64,000 bases of DNA from Flagellimonas sediminis (GCF_010500845.1 NZ_JAAAMI010000002.1:372001-436000); one strand, 5' to 3'; shown: positions 51,194 to 59,447, counted from the stretch's first letter. Numbers and translations are program-made. Notes: generated by a model from the sequence alone, not told the origin.

Positions 51194-51724
51194 ATGAAAT
51201 TTTTTGCTTCATGTGCATTGTTAATATACACCTCCCTTTGTTTTGCCCAAGGTCCTGCCAAGCCCATTTCCGATGAAATTCTAGAATCCATTAAAAAGGA
51301 TGTTTGGATCCCCTTCATGGAGGCATACGATCAACTGGATTCCCAAAAAATCAAATCCATTCACACCAAGGACATTGTTCGGCAAATGGTAGATCAAAAT
51401 AAGATTGAAACAGGGGAAAATTACCTTGAAAATTTCGGTGGTTTTTTAGCATCCGTAAAAGACCACGGCAATAAACTGGGGATTGCCTTTGCCATTCTTA
51501 ACACAGCCATCAACGAAACGGAAGATGTTGCCATCCAAACAGGTTATTACCAGTTGAGTTCCCAAAATGAGGGTGACCCTTCACTCATCGTTCGGGGTTA
51601 TGGATATTTTAATGTCGGTTTACGAAAAGAAAACGGCACGTGGAAAATCTGGATGGATTCCGATAAACACACCGACATTTCCGAGGATGATTTCAATAAT
51701 TGTGAAATCATTTATAAGCTCTAA
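51194..51724 (+). CDS. secreted hypothetical protein, NTF2-like
   Basis: 176 residues with a signal peptide ending CFAQG. The rest (IPFMEAYDQLDSQKIKSIHTKDIVRQ, YLENFGGFLASVKD, TGYYQLSSQ, GYFNVGLRKENGTWKIWMDSD) has the shape of a SnoaL/NTF2-like fold with the final strand pair VGLRKENGTWKI. No catalytic residues clear. It ends with a four-base overlap with the 3' end of glmM. Confidence 0.7.
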   Translation: MKFFASCALLIYTSLCFAQGPAKPISDEILESIKKDVWIPFMEAYDQLDSQKIKSIHTKDIVRQMVDQNKIETGENYLENFGGFLASVKDHGNKLGIAFAILNTAINETEDVAIQTGYYQLSSQNEGDPSLIVRGYGYFNVGLRKENGTWKIWMDSDKHTDISEDDFNNCEIIYKL

Positions 51725-53112
51725 GCCAATCCTGCTACTTCCTTGATTTCCAAAATGATCCTATCCGCAAGGGCATCGGCCTCCTTTTGGGATTTTGCCT
51801 CTGTATAGATTCTGATAATGGGTTCTGTATTGGATTTTCTCAGATGTACCCAGTTTTCAGGAAAGTCGATTTTTACCCCATCAATCGTTGAAACCTCTTC
51901 ATCTTTGTATTTGTCGTGCATGGCTTCGAGCAAGGCATCCACATCCAATTCGGGGGTAAGCTCAATCTTCTTTTTGCTCATGAAATAACTTGGATAACTA
52001 GCCCGTAGTTCAGCAACGGTTCCTCCCCTTTCTGCCATCAACATCAAAAACAAGGCAGTGCCCACCAAGGCATCCCGGCCATAGTGACTTTCAGGATAGA
52101 TGATACCACCATTGCCCTCGCCACCGATGATGGCATTGTTGGCCTTCATTTTGGTCACCACATTGACTTCTCCCACAGCTGCGGCTTCATACGTTCCGCC
52201 ATGTTTTTGGGTAATATCCCTCAAGGCCCTTGATGATGATAAATTGGAAACGGTATTCCCCTTGGTCTTGCCCAAAACATAGTCGGCGCAGGCCACCAAA
52301 GTATACTCCTCCCCGAACATTTCCCCATCATTGCTGATAAAAGCCAATCGGTCCACATCGGGATCGACGACGATTCCAAAATCAGCTTGCTCTTCTACCA
52401 CTTTTTTACAGATGTCACCCAAGTGCTCCTTTAACGGCTCGGGATTGTGTGGAAAATGCCCATTGGGCTCGCAGTACAATTTCACCACTTCCACCCCCAG
52501 TTCTTGAAGCAATTTCGGGATGGCAATACCCCCTGTAGAATTCACTCCGTCCACAACTACTTTAAAACCAGCTTTTTTTATGGTTTCAGCATCTACCAAG
52601 GGTAACTCCAACACTTCATCAATATGAATATCAATATAGGAGTCATTCTTGATAATTTCTCCCAAATCATCCACTTCGGCAAATTCAAAATCCTCTTTTT
52701 CAGCCAATTCCAAAATTTTTGCACCTTGTTTAGCATCCAAGAACTCGCCTCGCTCATTCAACAATTTAAGGGCATTCCATTGTTTGGGGTTATGACTGGC
52801 CGTTAAAATGATGCCCCCATCCGCTTTTTCCAAAGGAACCGCAATTTCAACGGTGGGCGTGGTGGACAATCCCAAATCTATGACATCGATACCCAATCCT
52901 ACCAAAGTGGAAACCACCAAGTTTTGGATCATTTCACCCGACAAACGGGCGTCCCTTCCAATCACCACAATCAACTTCTCTTTATTGGAATAGTCCTTCA
53001 ACCATGTGCCATAAGCGGCCGCAAACTTTACGGCATCCAATGGTGTCAGGTTGTCATTGGTCTTGCCTCCTATGGTACCTCGTATTCCAGAAATTGATTT
53101 GATCAGTGTCAT
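51721..53112 (-). CDS. glmM: phosphoglucosamine mutase
   Basis: The ATG complementary to 53110-53112 gives 463 residues starting MTLIKSISGIRGTIGG; the long frame upstream is a shadow of the leader. Motifs: active-site serine TASHNPKQWN, metal loop DPDVDRLAF, sugar loop GGEGNGGIIYPESHYG and phosphate loop RKSNTEPIIRIYTEA. It converts glucosamine-6-P to glucosamine-1-P for UDP-GlcNAc synthesis. Motifs could also fit phosphomannomutase, but the close match of the serine and phosphate loops favours GlmM. A -7 TATATTTG lies 21 bases upstream. Confidence 0.9.
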   Translation of the reverse strand: MTLIKSISGIRGTIGGKTNDNLTPLDAVKFAAAYGTWLKDYSNKEKLIVVIGRDARLSGEMIQNLVVSTLVGLGIDVIDLGLSTTPTVEIAVPLEKADGGIILTASHNPKQWNALKLLNERGEFLDAKQGAKILELAEKEDFEFAEVDDLGEIIKNDSYIDIHIDEVLELPLVDAETIKKAGFKVVVDGVNSTGGIAIPKLLQELGVEVVKLYCEPNGHFPHNPEPLKEHLGDICKKVVEEQADFGIVVDPDVDRLAFISNDGEMFGEEYTLVACADYVLGKTKGNTVSNLSSSRALRDITQKHGGTYEAAAVGEVNVVTKMKANNAIIGGEGNGGIIYPESHYGRDALVGTALFLMLMAERGGTVAELRASYPSYFMSKKKIELTPELDVDALLEAMHDKYKDEEVSTIDGVKIDFPENWVHLRKSNTEPIIRIYTEAKSQKEADALADRIILEIKEVAGLA

Positions 53113-53132
53113 AATTGTTAAAAAAGTTTGTG

Positions 53133-53140
53133 CAAATATA
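53133..53140 (-). promoter_or_regulatory. -7 box TATATTTG before glmM
   Basis: Exact TAnnTTTG on the minus strand, 20 bases upstream of the ATG. Confidence 0.6.
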
Positions 53141-53203
53141 AAGGGGCATTCCCTAATCCATGTTTTGAATTTGTAAATTTCGACATAAAAGTTTTTTGCC
53201 CCG

Positions 53204-53797
53204 ATGAATTTCTTGGCCCACATCTATCTGTCTTTTGATGACAAGGAAATTACCTTGGGTAACTTTTTTGCGGACCATATCCGAGGCAACAAGTACAAAC
53301 ATTTCCCAGAAAACATTCAGAAGGGTATCTTGCTGCACCGTGAAATTGACACCTTTACCGATGCACACCCCATTGCCAAACAAAGCAGCAAACGACTCCA
53401 TAAAAACTATAGCCATTACAGTCGAGTGATCGTGGATATTTTCTACGACCACTTCCTGGCGAAAAATTGGACGGACTATTCCGAGGTTCCCTTGGATGAC
53501 TATGTGGAAAACTTTTATAACCTTTTGGAGGAAAACTATGAAGTACTTCCCTTGGCTACCAAACGGATGATGCCCTACATGATCGCGGACAACTGGCTCC
53601 TCAACTATGCCAATTTAACGGGTATTGACCGAGTACTCAATGGGATGAACCGCCGTACCCAAAACAAATCCAAGATGAATTTCGCCATTTTGGACCTTGA
53701 AGAACATTACACGGATTTTGAAAACGAATTCACCGCTTTTTTTGAAGAATTGATTACCTTTTCCCGACAAAAATTTATTTCCCTATGCGAAGACTGA
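53204..53797 (+). CDS. acpH: acyl carrier protein phosphodiesterase
   Basis: 197 residues: MNFLAHIYLSF, TLGNFFADHIRGN, LLHREIDTFTDAHPI, YSHYSRVIVDIFYDHFLAKNW. The H/D residues match the AcpH HD-like metal site. It removes phosphopantetheine from acyl carrier protein. Its 3' end overlaps the ggt start by 13 bases, so the two are coupled. Confidence 0.9.
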   Translation: MNFLAHIYLSFDDKEITLGNFFADHIRGNKYKHFPENIQKGILLHREIDTFTDAHPIAKQSSKRLHKNYSHYSRVIVDIFYDHFLAKNWTDYSEVPLDDYVENFYNLLEENYEVLPLATKRMMPYMIADNWLLNYANLTGIDRVLNGMNRRTQNKSKMNFAILDLEEHYTDFENEFTAFFEELITFSRQKFISLCED

Positions 53798-55467
53798 TAC
53801 TCCTGCTCCCCCTTATCTTTTTCATCAACTGTAAACAACAACCAGCAACCCCAACCGGACTGGTCGCCGAAAAGGCGATGGTGGTTTCTGCCCGAGAAGA
53901 AGCCTCCAAAATTGGCGTGGAAATCATGGAAAAAGGCGGTAATGTTTTTGATGCCATGGTGGCCACGGAATTGGCCTTGGCCGTTGCCTATCCCTTTGCG
54001 GGGAACTTGGGCGGAGGTGGATTCATGGTCTACCGTAAAAACAATGGTGAAGTAGGTGGTATCGATTATCGTGAAAAAGCCCCACTGGCCGCCCATAAGG
54101 ACATGTATTTGGACTCCTTGGGCAATGTAATCCCTGGAATGAGCACAACAGGTGCCACTTCTGCGGGAGTCCCCGGTACCGTGGCCGGGGTTATGGAAGT
54201 GCACAAAAAATTTGGTTCCCTTCCCCTATCAGAAATCATGGAACCCATTATTGCATTGGCCAAACGTGGCGTTGTGGTTACGGAAAAACAGGCCAAACGA
54301 TTGGAAGGCACCCGGGAGCGTTTCATTGAGGCCAATGGGGACAGCTCCAAATTCGCCCAACCCTTTAAGGCTGGTGATACCATTAAATATCCAGAACTGG
54401 CCAAAACCTTGGGAATTATCATGGAAAAAGGTCGTGATGGTTTCTACAAAGGCGAAGTGGCCCAAAAATTGGCCGCTTTCGTACAGGAAAAAGGCGGATT
54501 CATCACCGAAGAAGACTTGGCCAAATATGAGGCCAAATGGAGAGACCCCATTGAATTTGACTACAAGGATATCCACGTAATTTCCATGAGTCCTCCCAGT
54601 AGTGGCGGCGTCACCATCAACCAGATTTTCAAGATGATGGAGCCGTACAACGTGGCCAAGTTTGGTCACAATTCCGCCAAGACCATCCAATTGTTCGCGG
54701 AAGCCTCCCGTCGCGCCTATGCCGATCGGAATTACTTTTTGGGTGACCCCGACTTTGTCGACATTCCTTACGATATACTGTTAAACGATGATTATTTAAA
54801 GGAACGGATGGCCAATTTCTCTTTTGATAAAGCCACTTTATCTTCGGATGTAAGCCATGGTGAAGTGGAAATCATCGAGAGTTCCGAAACCACCCACTAC
54901 TCCATTGTGGATAGTGAGGGGAATGCCATTTCGGCCACTACTACACTTAACGGCGGTTATGGCTCCAAGCTCTACTGTGATGAACTTGGGTTCTTTTTGA
55001 ACAATGAAATGGACGATTTTAGCTCAAAACCAGGAGTGCCCAACATGTTCGGATTGGTAGGGGCCGAAGCCAACAGCATCGCTCCCGAAAAACGGATGTT
55101 AAGCAGTATGACCCCAACCATCGTGGAAAAAGATGGTAAACTGTATATGGTCGTGGGCACCCCTGGTGGTTCTACCATCATCACCGCAGTGGCCCAGACC
55201 ATACTGAATGTGTACGAGTTCAATCTGAGCATGCAAGAAGCGGTCAATGCACCAAGGTTCCACCACCAATGGTTGCCCGACATGGTCATCTTTGAGCCCG
55301 AAGGTTTTTCAGAGGAATTGATCAACGAACTGAAATCAAAAGGATACATCATCAACGAAGAGCGCACCCCCATCATTGGAAAAGTGGATGCCATTCGCGT
55401 ATTGCCAGATGGAAAACTGGAAGGCGGCGCCGATAAACGCGGTGATGACAAAGCGGTCGGATTTTAA
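53785..55467 (+). CDS. ggt: gamma-glutamyltransferase lipoprotein
   Basis: 560 residues. Lipobox IFFINC (Cys17). Large subunit from ~residue 28 (MVVSAREEASKIGVEIMEKGGNVFDAMVA). Autocleavage site before the threonine nucleophile in SSETTHYSIVDSEGNA; small subunit includes TTTLNGGYGSKL, EMDDFSSKPG, RMLSSMTPTIV and GTPGGSTIITAV. It cleaves gamma-glutamyl bonds of glutathione or peptides in the periplasm. Overlaps acpH; the ATP-grasp gene follows 10 bases later. Confidence 0.94.
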   Translation: MRRLILLLPLIFFINCKQQPATPTGLVAEKAMVVSAREEASKIGVEIMEKGGNVFDAMVATELALAVAYPFAGNLGGGGFMVYRKNNGEVGGIDYREKAPLAAHKDMYLDSLGNVIPGMSTTGATSAGVPGTVAGVMEVHKKFGSLPLSEIMEPIIALAKRGVVVTEKQAKRLEGTRERFIEANGDSSKFAQPFKAGDTIKYPELAKTLGIIMEKGRDGFYKGEVAQKLAAFVQEKGGFITEEDLAKYEAKWRDPIEFDYKDIHVISMSPPSSGGVTINQIFKMMEPYNVAKFGHNSAKTIQLFAEASRRAYADRNYFLGDPDFVDIPYDILLNDDYLKERMANFSFDKATLSSDVSHGEVEIIESSETTHYSIVDSEGNAISATTTLNGGYGSKLYCDELGFFLNNEMDDFSSKPGVPNMFGLVGAEANSIAPEKRMLSSMTPTIVEKDGKLYMVVGTPGGSTIITAVAQTILNVYEFNLSMQEAVNAPRFHHQWLPDMVIFEPEGFSEELINELKSKGYIINEERTPIIGKVDAIRVLPDGKLEGGADKRGDDKAVGF

Positions 55468-55477
55468 TTTTTCCTAG

Positions 55478-56395
55478 ATGCAGTTTGATGTTGTTGTGCT
55501 AACGGACCACAGGTATGTGGCCCCAGAAAAACGTACGCCCTACGTGGAAAACGTGCTGTTGGAAGACCGATTGGTGCTTGAAGCCTTGCAGGAACAAGGG
55601 TTAAGAGTCATCCGAAAATCATGGGACGATGCAGGATTTGATTGGTCCAGCACCAAATTGGCCGTGTTCCGAACCACATGGGATTATTTTGACCGGTTTG
55701 ATGAATTTTCAAAATGGTTCCAATCCGCAAGTCAACAGACCCAATTTGTCAATTCCAAAGAGCTCATTGACTGGAATATTGACAAACACTACCTGAAAGA
55801 CCTTTCCGATGCAGGTGTGACCATCCCCAAAACGTTTTTTGTGGAAAAAGGTACCCAAACAACTTTAAAAGAGGCTTTTACGGAAGCTATTGACCATTTT
55901 GGGTTCAGAGCGGATATTCTAGTGCTGAAACCTTGTGTGTCTGGAGCGGCCCGACATACCTACAAAATCAAAAGGGAAGATATTTCCAATCACGAAGCAG
56001 TCTTTCAAAAATTGATTTTCGAAGAAGCCATGATGATCCAGGAATTTCAGGAGAATATTGTTTCGGAAGGAGAAATTTCCATGATGCTGTTCAATGGGGA
56101 GTTTACCCATGCCGTACTGAAAATTGCCAAACCAGGCGATTTTAGGGTGCAGGATGATTTTGGTGGCAGTGTTCACGAATACCAACCTTCGGAAGAACAA
56201 ATTTCGTTTGCCCAAAAAGTGGTGAATGCTGCTCCTGAACTTCCAGTGTACGCGCGAGTTGATCTTTTCAAGGACAATGACGGGAACTGGGCCTTGGCGG
56301 AACTGGAAATATTTGAACCCGAACTTTGGTTTCGACGCAATCCAGAAGCGGCCCAAACACTGGCTAAAGCCATTAAAAATCGGTTCTTCGAGTAG
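55478..56395 (+). CDS. ATP-grasp (RimK/glutathione synthetase-like) ligase
   Basis: 305 residues. N-terminal half: VVVLTDHRYVAPEKRTPYVENVLLEDRLVLEAL, then FRTTWDYFDRFDEF. ATP-grasp core: VLKPCVSGAARHTYKI, FQENIVSEGEISMMLFNGEFTHAVLK, ARVDLFKDNDGNWALAELEIFEPELW (Mg-binding E/N pair). It probably forms an amide bond; substrates unknown. Its position 10 bases after ggt hints at gamma-glutamyl or dipeptide metabolism (inference). Confidence 0.88.
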   Translation: MQFDVVVLTDHRYVAPEKRTPYVENVLLEDRLVLEALQEQGLRVIRKSWDDAGFDWSSTKLAVFRTTWDYFDRFDEFSKWFQSASQQTQFVNSKELIDWNIDKHYLKDLSDAGVTIPKTFFVEKGTQTTLKEAFTEAIDHFGFRADILVLKPCVSGAARHTYKIKREDISNHEAVFQKLIFEEAMMIQEFQENIVSEGEISMMLFNGEFTHAVLKIAKPGDFRVQDDFGGSVHEYQPSEEQISFAQKVVNAAPELPVYARVDLFKDNDGNWALAELEIFEPELWFRRNPEAAQTLAKAIKNRFFE

Positions 56396-56406
56396 AAATC
56401 GGAAAA

Positions 56407-57159
56407 TTATTTGGCAATCTGTCGTTTCAGTTCCTCCATGGATTGTTGCAATTGCTTCAACAAACCGGTTTCGGTGGTCGCATCAATATTAAAGGTGAGT
56501 TTGCTGCTTACTTCCCAGATTTCCTGAATTTGGAAGGGCTTGATCTCGTAAGGTGGATAAATTTCATTCAAGGACACTAAGGTGATATTGTTGGAATTGG
56601 GTTTCCTTTCAATCTTTTTCACCATAACGGAATCTTGGAGGACCACCACATACATTTTGTTGGGACTTACGTGATCAATATGCTCAATGGCACGGGCCAA
56701 CACCCAATCATTGGGCCTTAAATTAGGCAACATACTATCCCCCTCCACTTGAAATCCCCGATACGTTGCGTTACGAAATTCTGGAATAGGCAAATCAAAA
56801 GCAGGAAGTTGTCGGTACCAACTGGTATCGGAAATGTTTTGGGGATAGCCCGCGGCAGCCTTGGCATTCACGAGGACCATGTTGTCGTTATCGGCATTGT
56901 CCACCGTAACCACTTTGGGGATCACACTGGTCTTGGAGGTATCCAAATGTTTTTGGTCGCTTTCCCCGAACAACCACAATGGGTTGATCTTGAACTGTTT
57001 TAAAAGTTCTGAGACCACTTTTCCAGAAAGTTTGGTCCTACCACGTTCAATATCGGCCGTGGTGTTCTTCACGCCCAACAAATCGGCAAATTCCGTTTGG
57101 GTGTAGCCCAACTCGCGTCGGATATCGGTAAAGCGTTTTAGTGTCAGTTCATTTTCCAC
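56407..57159 (-). CDS. XRE-family repressor with S24/LexA-like self-cleavage domain
   Basis: Residues ~5-60 form an XRE helix-turn-helix (RRELGYTQTEFADLLGVKN). The C-terminus is an S24 peptidase fold: cleavage-type Ala-Gly in AKAAAGYPQ (~residue 103), catalytic Ser in VEGDSMLPNL and Lys in DSVMVKKIER, so RecA-type induced self-cleavage is plausible. A short C-terminal coiled coil follows. I prefer the GTG at 57159 (VENELTLKRF) because an ATG at 57192 would place the promoter and an operator inside the gene. With that promoter the mRNA would begin at or near the GTG. Divergent from the radical-SAM repair gene. Confidence 0.85.
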   Translation of the reverse strand: MENELTLKRFTDIRRELGYTQTEFADLLGVKNTTADIERGRTKLSGKVVSELLKQFKINPLWLFGESDQKHLDTSKTSVIPKVVTVDNADNDNMVLVNAKAAAGYPQNISDTSWYRQLPAFDLPIPEFRNATYRGFQVEGDSMLPNLRPNDWVLARAIEHIDHVSPNKMYVVVLQDSVMVKKIERKPNSNNITLVSLNEIYPPYEIKPFQIQEIWEVSSKLTFNIDATTETGLLKQLQQSMEELKRQIAK

Positions 57160-57163
57160 AACC

Positions 57164-57193
57164 CAAATATATACAATTTGGATTATTTCCAAA
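57164..57193 (-). promoter_or_regulatory. promoter TTTG-N18-TATATTTG of the XRE-S24 repressor gene
   Basis: Minus strand: -33 TTTG at 57193-57190, 18-base spacer, -7 TATATTTG at 57171-57164. This is the best Bacteroidetes promoter in the window. Operator copy 1 (57180-57190) lies in the spacer. Confidence 0.75.
57180..57190. promoter_or_regulatory. operator copy 1, GGATTATTTCC
   Basis: One mismatch from GGAATATTTCC; lies between the -33 and -7 boxes of the repressor promoter. Its centre is 23 bases from copy 2. Confidence 0.65.
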
Positions 57194-57202
57194 ACTTTTT
57201 AT

Positions 57203-57213
57203 GGAATATTTCC
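57203..57213. promoter_or_regulatory. operator copy 2, GGAATATTTCC
   Basis: Near-perfect palindrome (GGAAat / atTTCC around one central base). Its centre is 18 bases from copy 3. Confidence 0.75.
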
Positions 57214-57220
57214 ATTTATT

Positions 57221-57231
57221 GGAATATTTCC
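57221..57231. promoter_or_regulatory. operator copy 3, GGAATATTTCC
   Basis: Identical to copy 2. It ends just before the plus-strand -7 box. Its centre is 23 bases from copy 4. Confidence 0.75.
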
Positions 57232-57232
57232 A

Positions 57233-57240
57233 TATTTTTG
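57233..57240 (+). promoter_or_regulatory. -7 box TATTTTTG of the radical-SAM gene
   Basis: Exact TAnnTTTG, 19 bases before the ATG at 57260, lying between operator copies 3 and 4. No TTTG at the expected -33 distance. Confidence 0.6.
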
Positions 57241-57243
57241 ATT

Positions 57244-57254
57244 GGAATATTTCC
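57244..57254. promoter_or_regulatory. operator copy 4, GGAATATTTCC
   Basis: Identical to copies 2 and 3; ends five bases before the radical-SAM ATG, so bound protein would block the transcript start or the ribosome site. Confidence 0.75.
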
Positions 57255-57259
57255 AAGTT

Positions 57260-58522
57260 ATGGACTTCGATAGAGTACGAGAAAAATTGAACATACTGGC
57301 TGATGCCGCCAAATACGACGTCTCCTGTGCCAGTAGCGGCAGTAACCGGACCAACAAAACAAAGGGTCTGGGCAATGCTTCCAAAATGGGTATTTGCCAT
57401 AGCTACACCGAGGATGGACGCTGTATCTCCCTGTTGAAAATCCTATTGACCAATCACTGCATCTATGATTGTGCGTATTGCGTGACCCGCAAGAGCAACG
57501 ACATTAAAAGGGCTGCCTTTAAGATTCAGGAGGTGGTGGATTTGACCATCAACTTTTATAGAAGAAATTATATTGAAGGTTTGTTTTTGAGTTCCGGTAT
57601 CTTTAAAAATGCGGATTACACCATGGAACGCTTGGTTGCCGTGGCGAAGAAACTCCGGGAAGAGGAAAATTTCAACGGGTATATTCATTTAAAATCCATT
57701 CCTGGGGCCAGTGATGAACTCATGTACGAAGCCGGATTATATGCGGACCGACTTTCGGTGAACATTGAGGTGCCCACCATATCCGGACTGAAACTATTGG
57801 CCCCAGACAAAAAGCACGAAGACTTTACCAAACCCATGCTGAAGGTGAAAAATGAAATCGTGCGGTACCAAGCGGAACGAAAAATCATCAGAAGCACACC
57901 CAAATATGCCCCAGCCGGACAAAGCACTCAAATGATCGTGGGGGCTTCCGGGGAAACGGACAAGGATATCATGTACTCCGCCACCTATTATTACAAAACC
58001 TACCAAATGAAACGGGTATATTATTCTGGTTATGTGCCTGTTGCGGATGATGCCCGCTTGCCGGCCATTGGCTCTCAGGTGCCCATGTTACGGGAAAACC
58101 GATTGTACCAGACCGATTGGTTGTTGCGCTTTTACGGTTTTGCCGTGAACGAGATCTTGAACAAAGACTATCCCAACCTCGATATGGAGGTAGATCCCAA
58201 ACTTTCGTGGGCGTTGCGCAACCTACACCATTTTCCAGTGGATGTGAATACGGCGGACAAACGCCTTTTGGCCCGTATTCCGGGGATAGGGATGCAGTCC
58301 GTTCAAAAAATCATGGATGCCCGAAAATTTAGAAGATTGAACTGGGACCATCTGAAAAAAATCGGGGTGGCCCTCAACCGTGCCCAATATTTTATGGTGT
58401 GCGATTCCCGTCATTGGGAGCGACGCGACCTGGATGCGGCGAAAATCAAGGGGATGATCTTGCAGACTTCGTCCGGCAAGTTTCGGAACCAATACAGTAC
58501 ACAATTATCATTGTTCAATTAA
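57260..58522 (+). CDS. radical-SAM putative DNA modification/repair protein (TIGR03916 type)
   Basis: The ATG at 57260 (MDFDRVREKLNILADAAKYD) gives 420 residues; TTG at 57242 would overlap operator copy 4. Radical SAM cysteines Cys67, Cys71, Cys74 in NHCIYDCAYCVTRKSND. SAM-binding region LFLSSGIFKNADYTMERL. At ~330-360 a helix-hairpin-helix (LLARIPGIGMQSVQKIMDAR) binds DNA. The family is found with TIGR03915 proteins and uracil-DNA-glycosylase-like domains. The reaction is not known; DNA lesion repair is assumed. The TIGR03915 gene lies 111 bases downstream. Confidence 0.9.
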   Translation: MDFDRVREKLNILADAAKYDVSCASSGSNRTNKTKGLGNASKMGICHSYTEDGRCISLLKILLTNHCIYDCAYCVTRKSNDIKRAAFKIQEVVDLTINFYRRNYIEGLFLSSGIFKNADYTMERLVAVAKKLREEENFNGYIHLKSIPGASDELMYEAGLYADRLSVNIEVPTISGLKLLAPDKKHEDFTKPMLKVKNEIVRYQAERKIIRSTPKYAPAGQSTQMIVGASGETDKDIMYSATYYYKTYQMKRVYYSGYVPVADDARLPAIGSQVPMLRENRLYQTDWLLRFYGFAVNEILNKDYPNLDMEVDPKLSWALRNLHHFPVDVNTADKRLLARIPGIGMQSVQKIMDARKFRRLNWDHLKKIGVALNRAQYFMVCDSRHWERRDLDAAKIKGMILQTSSGKFRNQYSTQLSLFN

Positions 58523-58550
58523 CAATAAGCAATTAGCAATGAACAACTGT
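58502..58550 (+). repeat. seven-unit heptamer array across the radical-SAM stop codon
   Basis: In-phase units caattat, cattgtt, caattaa, caataag, caattag, caatgaa, caactgt. The first three are inside the coding end (stop TAA at 58520-58522). The array runs directly into palindromic element D. Confidence 0.7.
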
Positions 58551-58610
58551 GTCATTTCGAACGAATGTGAGAAATCTAGATTTCTCAGTCGCGAACTCCT
58601 TCGAAATGAC
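58551..58610. repeat. 60-base palindromic element, copy D
   Basis: Perfect ten-base inverted ends GTCATTTCGA / TCGAAATGAC and a perfect 20-base inner palindrome (58568-58587, GAGAAATCT / AGATTTCTC). The whole element could fold into a cruciform or RNA hairpin inside the repair transcript. Related to copies A-C. Confidence 0.85.
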
Positions 58611-58633
58611 ATAAAAACCAAAACACAAGCGTT

Positions 58634-59410
58634 ATGAATGCTTCAACAACCTTAATGTACGACGGCAGCTTCAACGGTTTTCTCACAGCCGTATTCGTTG
58701 CTTTTGATGAAAAGATTTCTGTGGCAGATATTCAAAAAAATGGTCGTTGCCAAAATGGACTTTTTTCTGAAACGGAGACCATTTTTACCCATGTGGAAAA
58801 GGCCAAACGCGTTTGGAACGGAATCCGCAACAAGAGTCATAATGCCATTTCAAACGTGTATTTTGCTTTTTTGAGCGAAACCGAAGGTGTGGAAATGTTA
58901 TTATTTGATTACATCCAAAAATTGATGCGGACCCAAAACGGCAAGTATTTGGATTATTCGGATAGTACCGTTTTGCACATCAGTCAATTGGCTAGAAAGG
59001 TGGGGCGTGAAAAACACCGCATGGAGGCTTTTGTGCGGTTCCAGTTGACCAAGGACAACATCTATTTTGCCAACATTGAACCTGATTTTGATGTGCTGCC
59101 CCTCATTTCCAAGCATTTTCGGGACCGCTATGCGGACCAGCAATGGCTGATTTATGATGTAAAGCGCAAGTACGGTATCTATTACAATCTGGACCATGTG
59201 GAAATGGTGTCCTTGAACCTAAAGGACATCCACCATAACAAAATTCATAAAAGCGATGCTTTTGTCAATGGGGAATACGAGTACCAGACCCTATGGAACG
59301 ACTATTTCAAAAGTACCGGAATCATATCCCGGATCAATCCCAAATTGCATACGCAACATGTACCCAAACGCTATTGGAAGTATTTGAGTGAGAAAAAGGA
59401 GGCGGTTTGA
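58634..59410 (+). CDS. TIGR03915-type putative DNA repair protein (DUF4130)
   Basis: 258 residues starting MNASTTLMYDGSFNGFLTAVF, the TIGR03915 opening. Other parts: NGKYLDYSDSTVLHISQLARKVGREKHRMEAFVRF, the DUF4130 core, and HVPKRYWKYLSEKK at the end. In many bacteria a UDG-like domain is fused at the C-terminus; here it is missing. It is always seen with the radical-SAM partner, as here. Precise activity unknown. Likely in the same transcript despite the inserted repeats. Confidence 0.88.
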   Translation: MNASTTLMYDGSFNGFLTAVFVAFDEKISVADIQKNGRCQNGLFSETETIFTHVEKAKRVWNGIRNKSHNAISNVYFAFLSETEGVEMLLFDYIQKLMRTQNGKYLDYSDSTVLHISQLARKVGREKHRMEAFVRFQLTKDNIYFANIEPDFDVLPLISKHFRDRYADQQWLIYDVKRKYGIYYNLDHVEMVSLNLKDIHHNKIHKSDAFVNGEYEYQTLWNDYFKSTGIISRINPKLHTQHVPKRYWKYLSEKKEAV

Positions 59411-59447
59411 TTTTTAAATGAACTAACATTGTATAGTAATTTATTTA

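Noticed and set aside
53113..53223. 37-residue extension of GlmM
   Set aside because: It crosses the -7 box and the opposite gene's start; GlmM homology begins at MTLIKSISGIRG.
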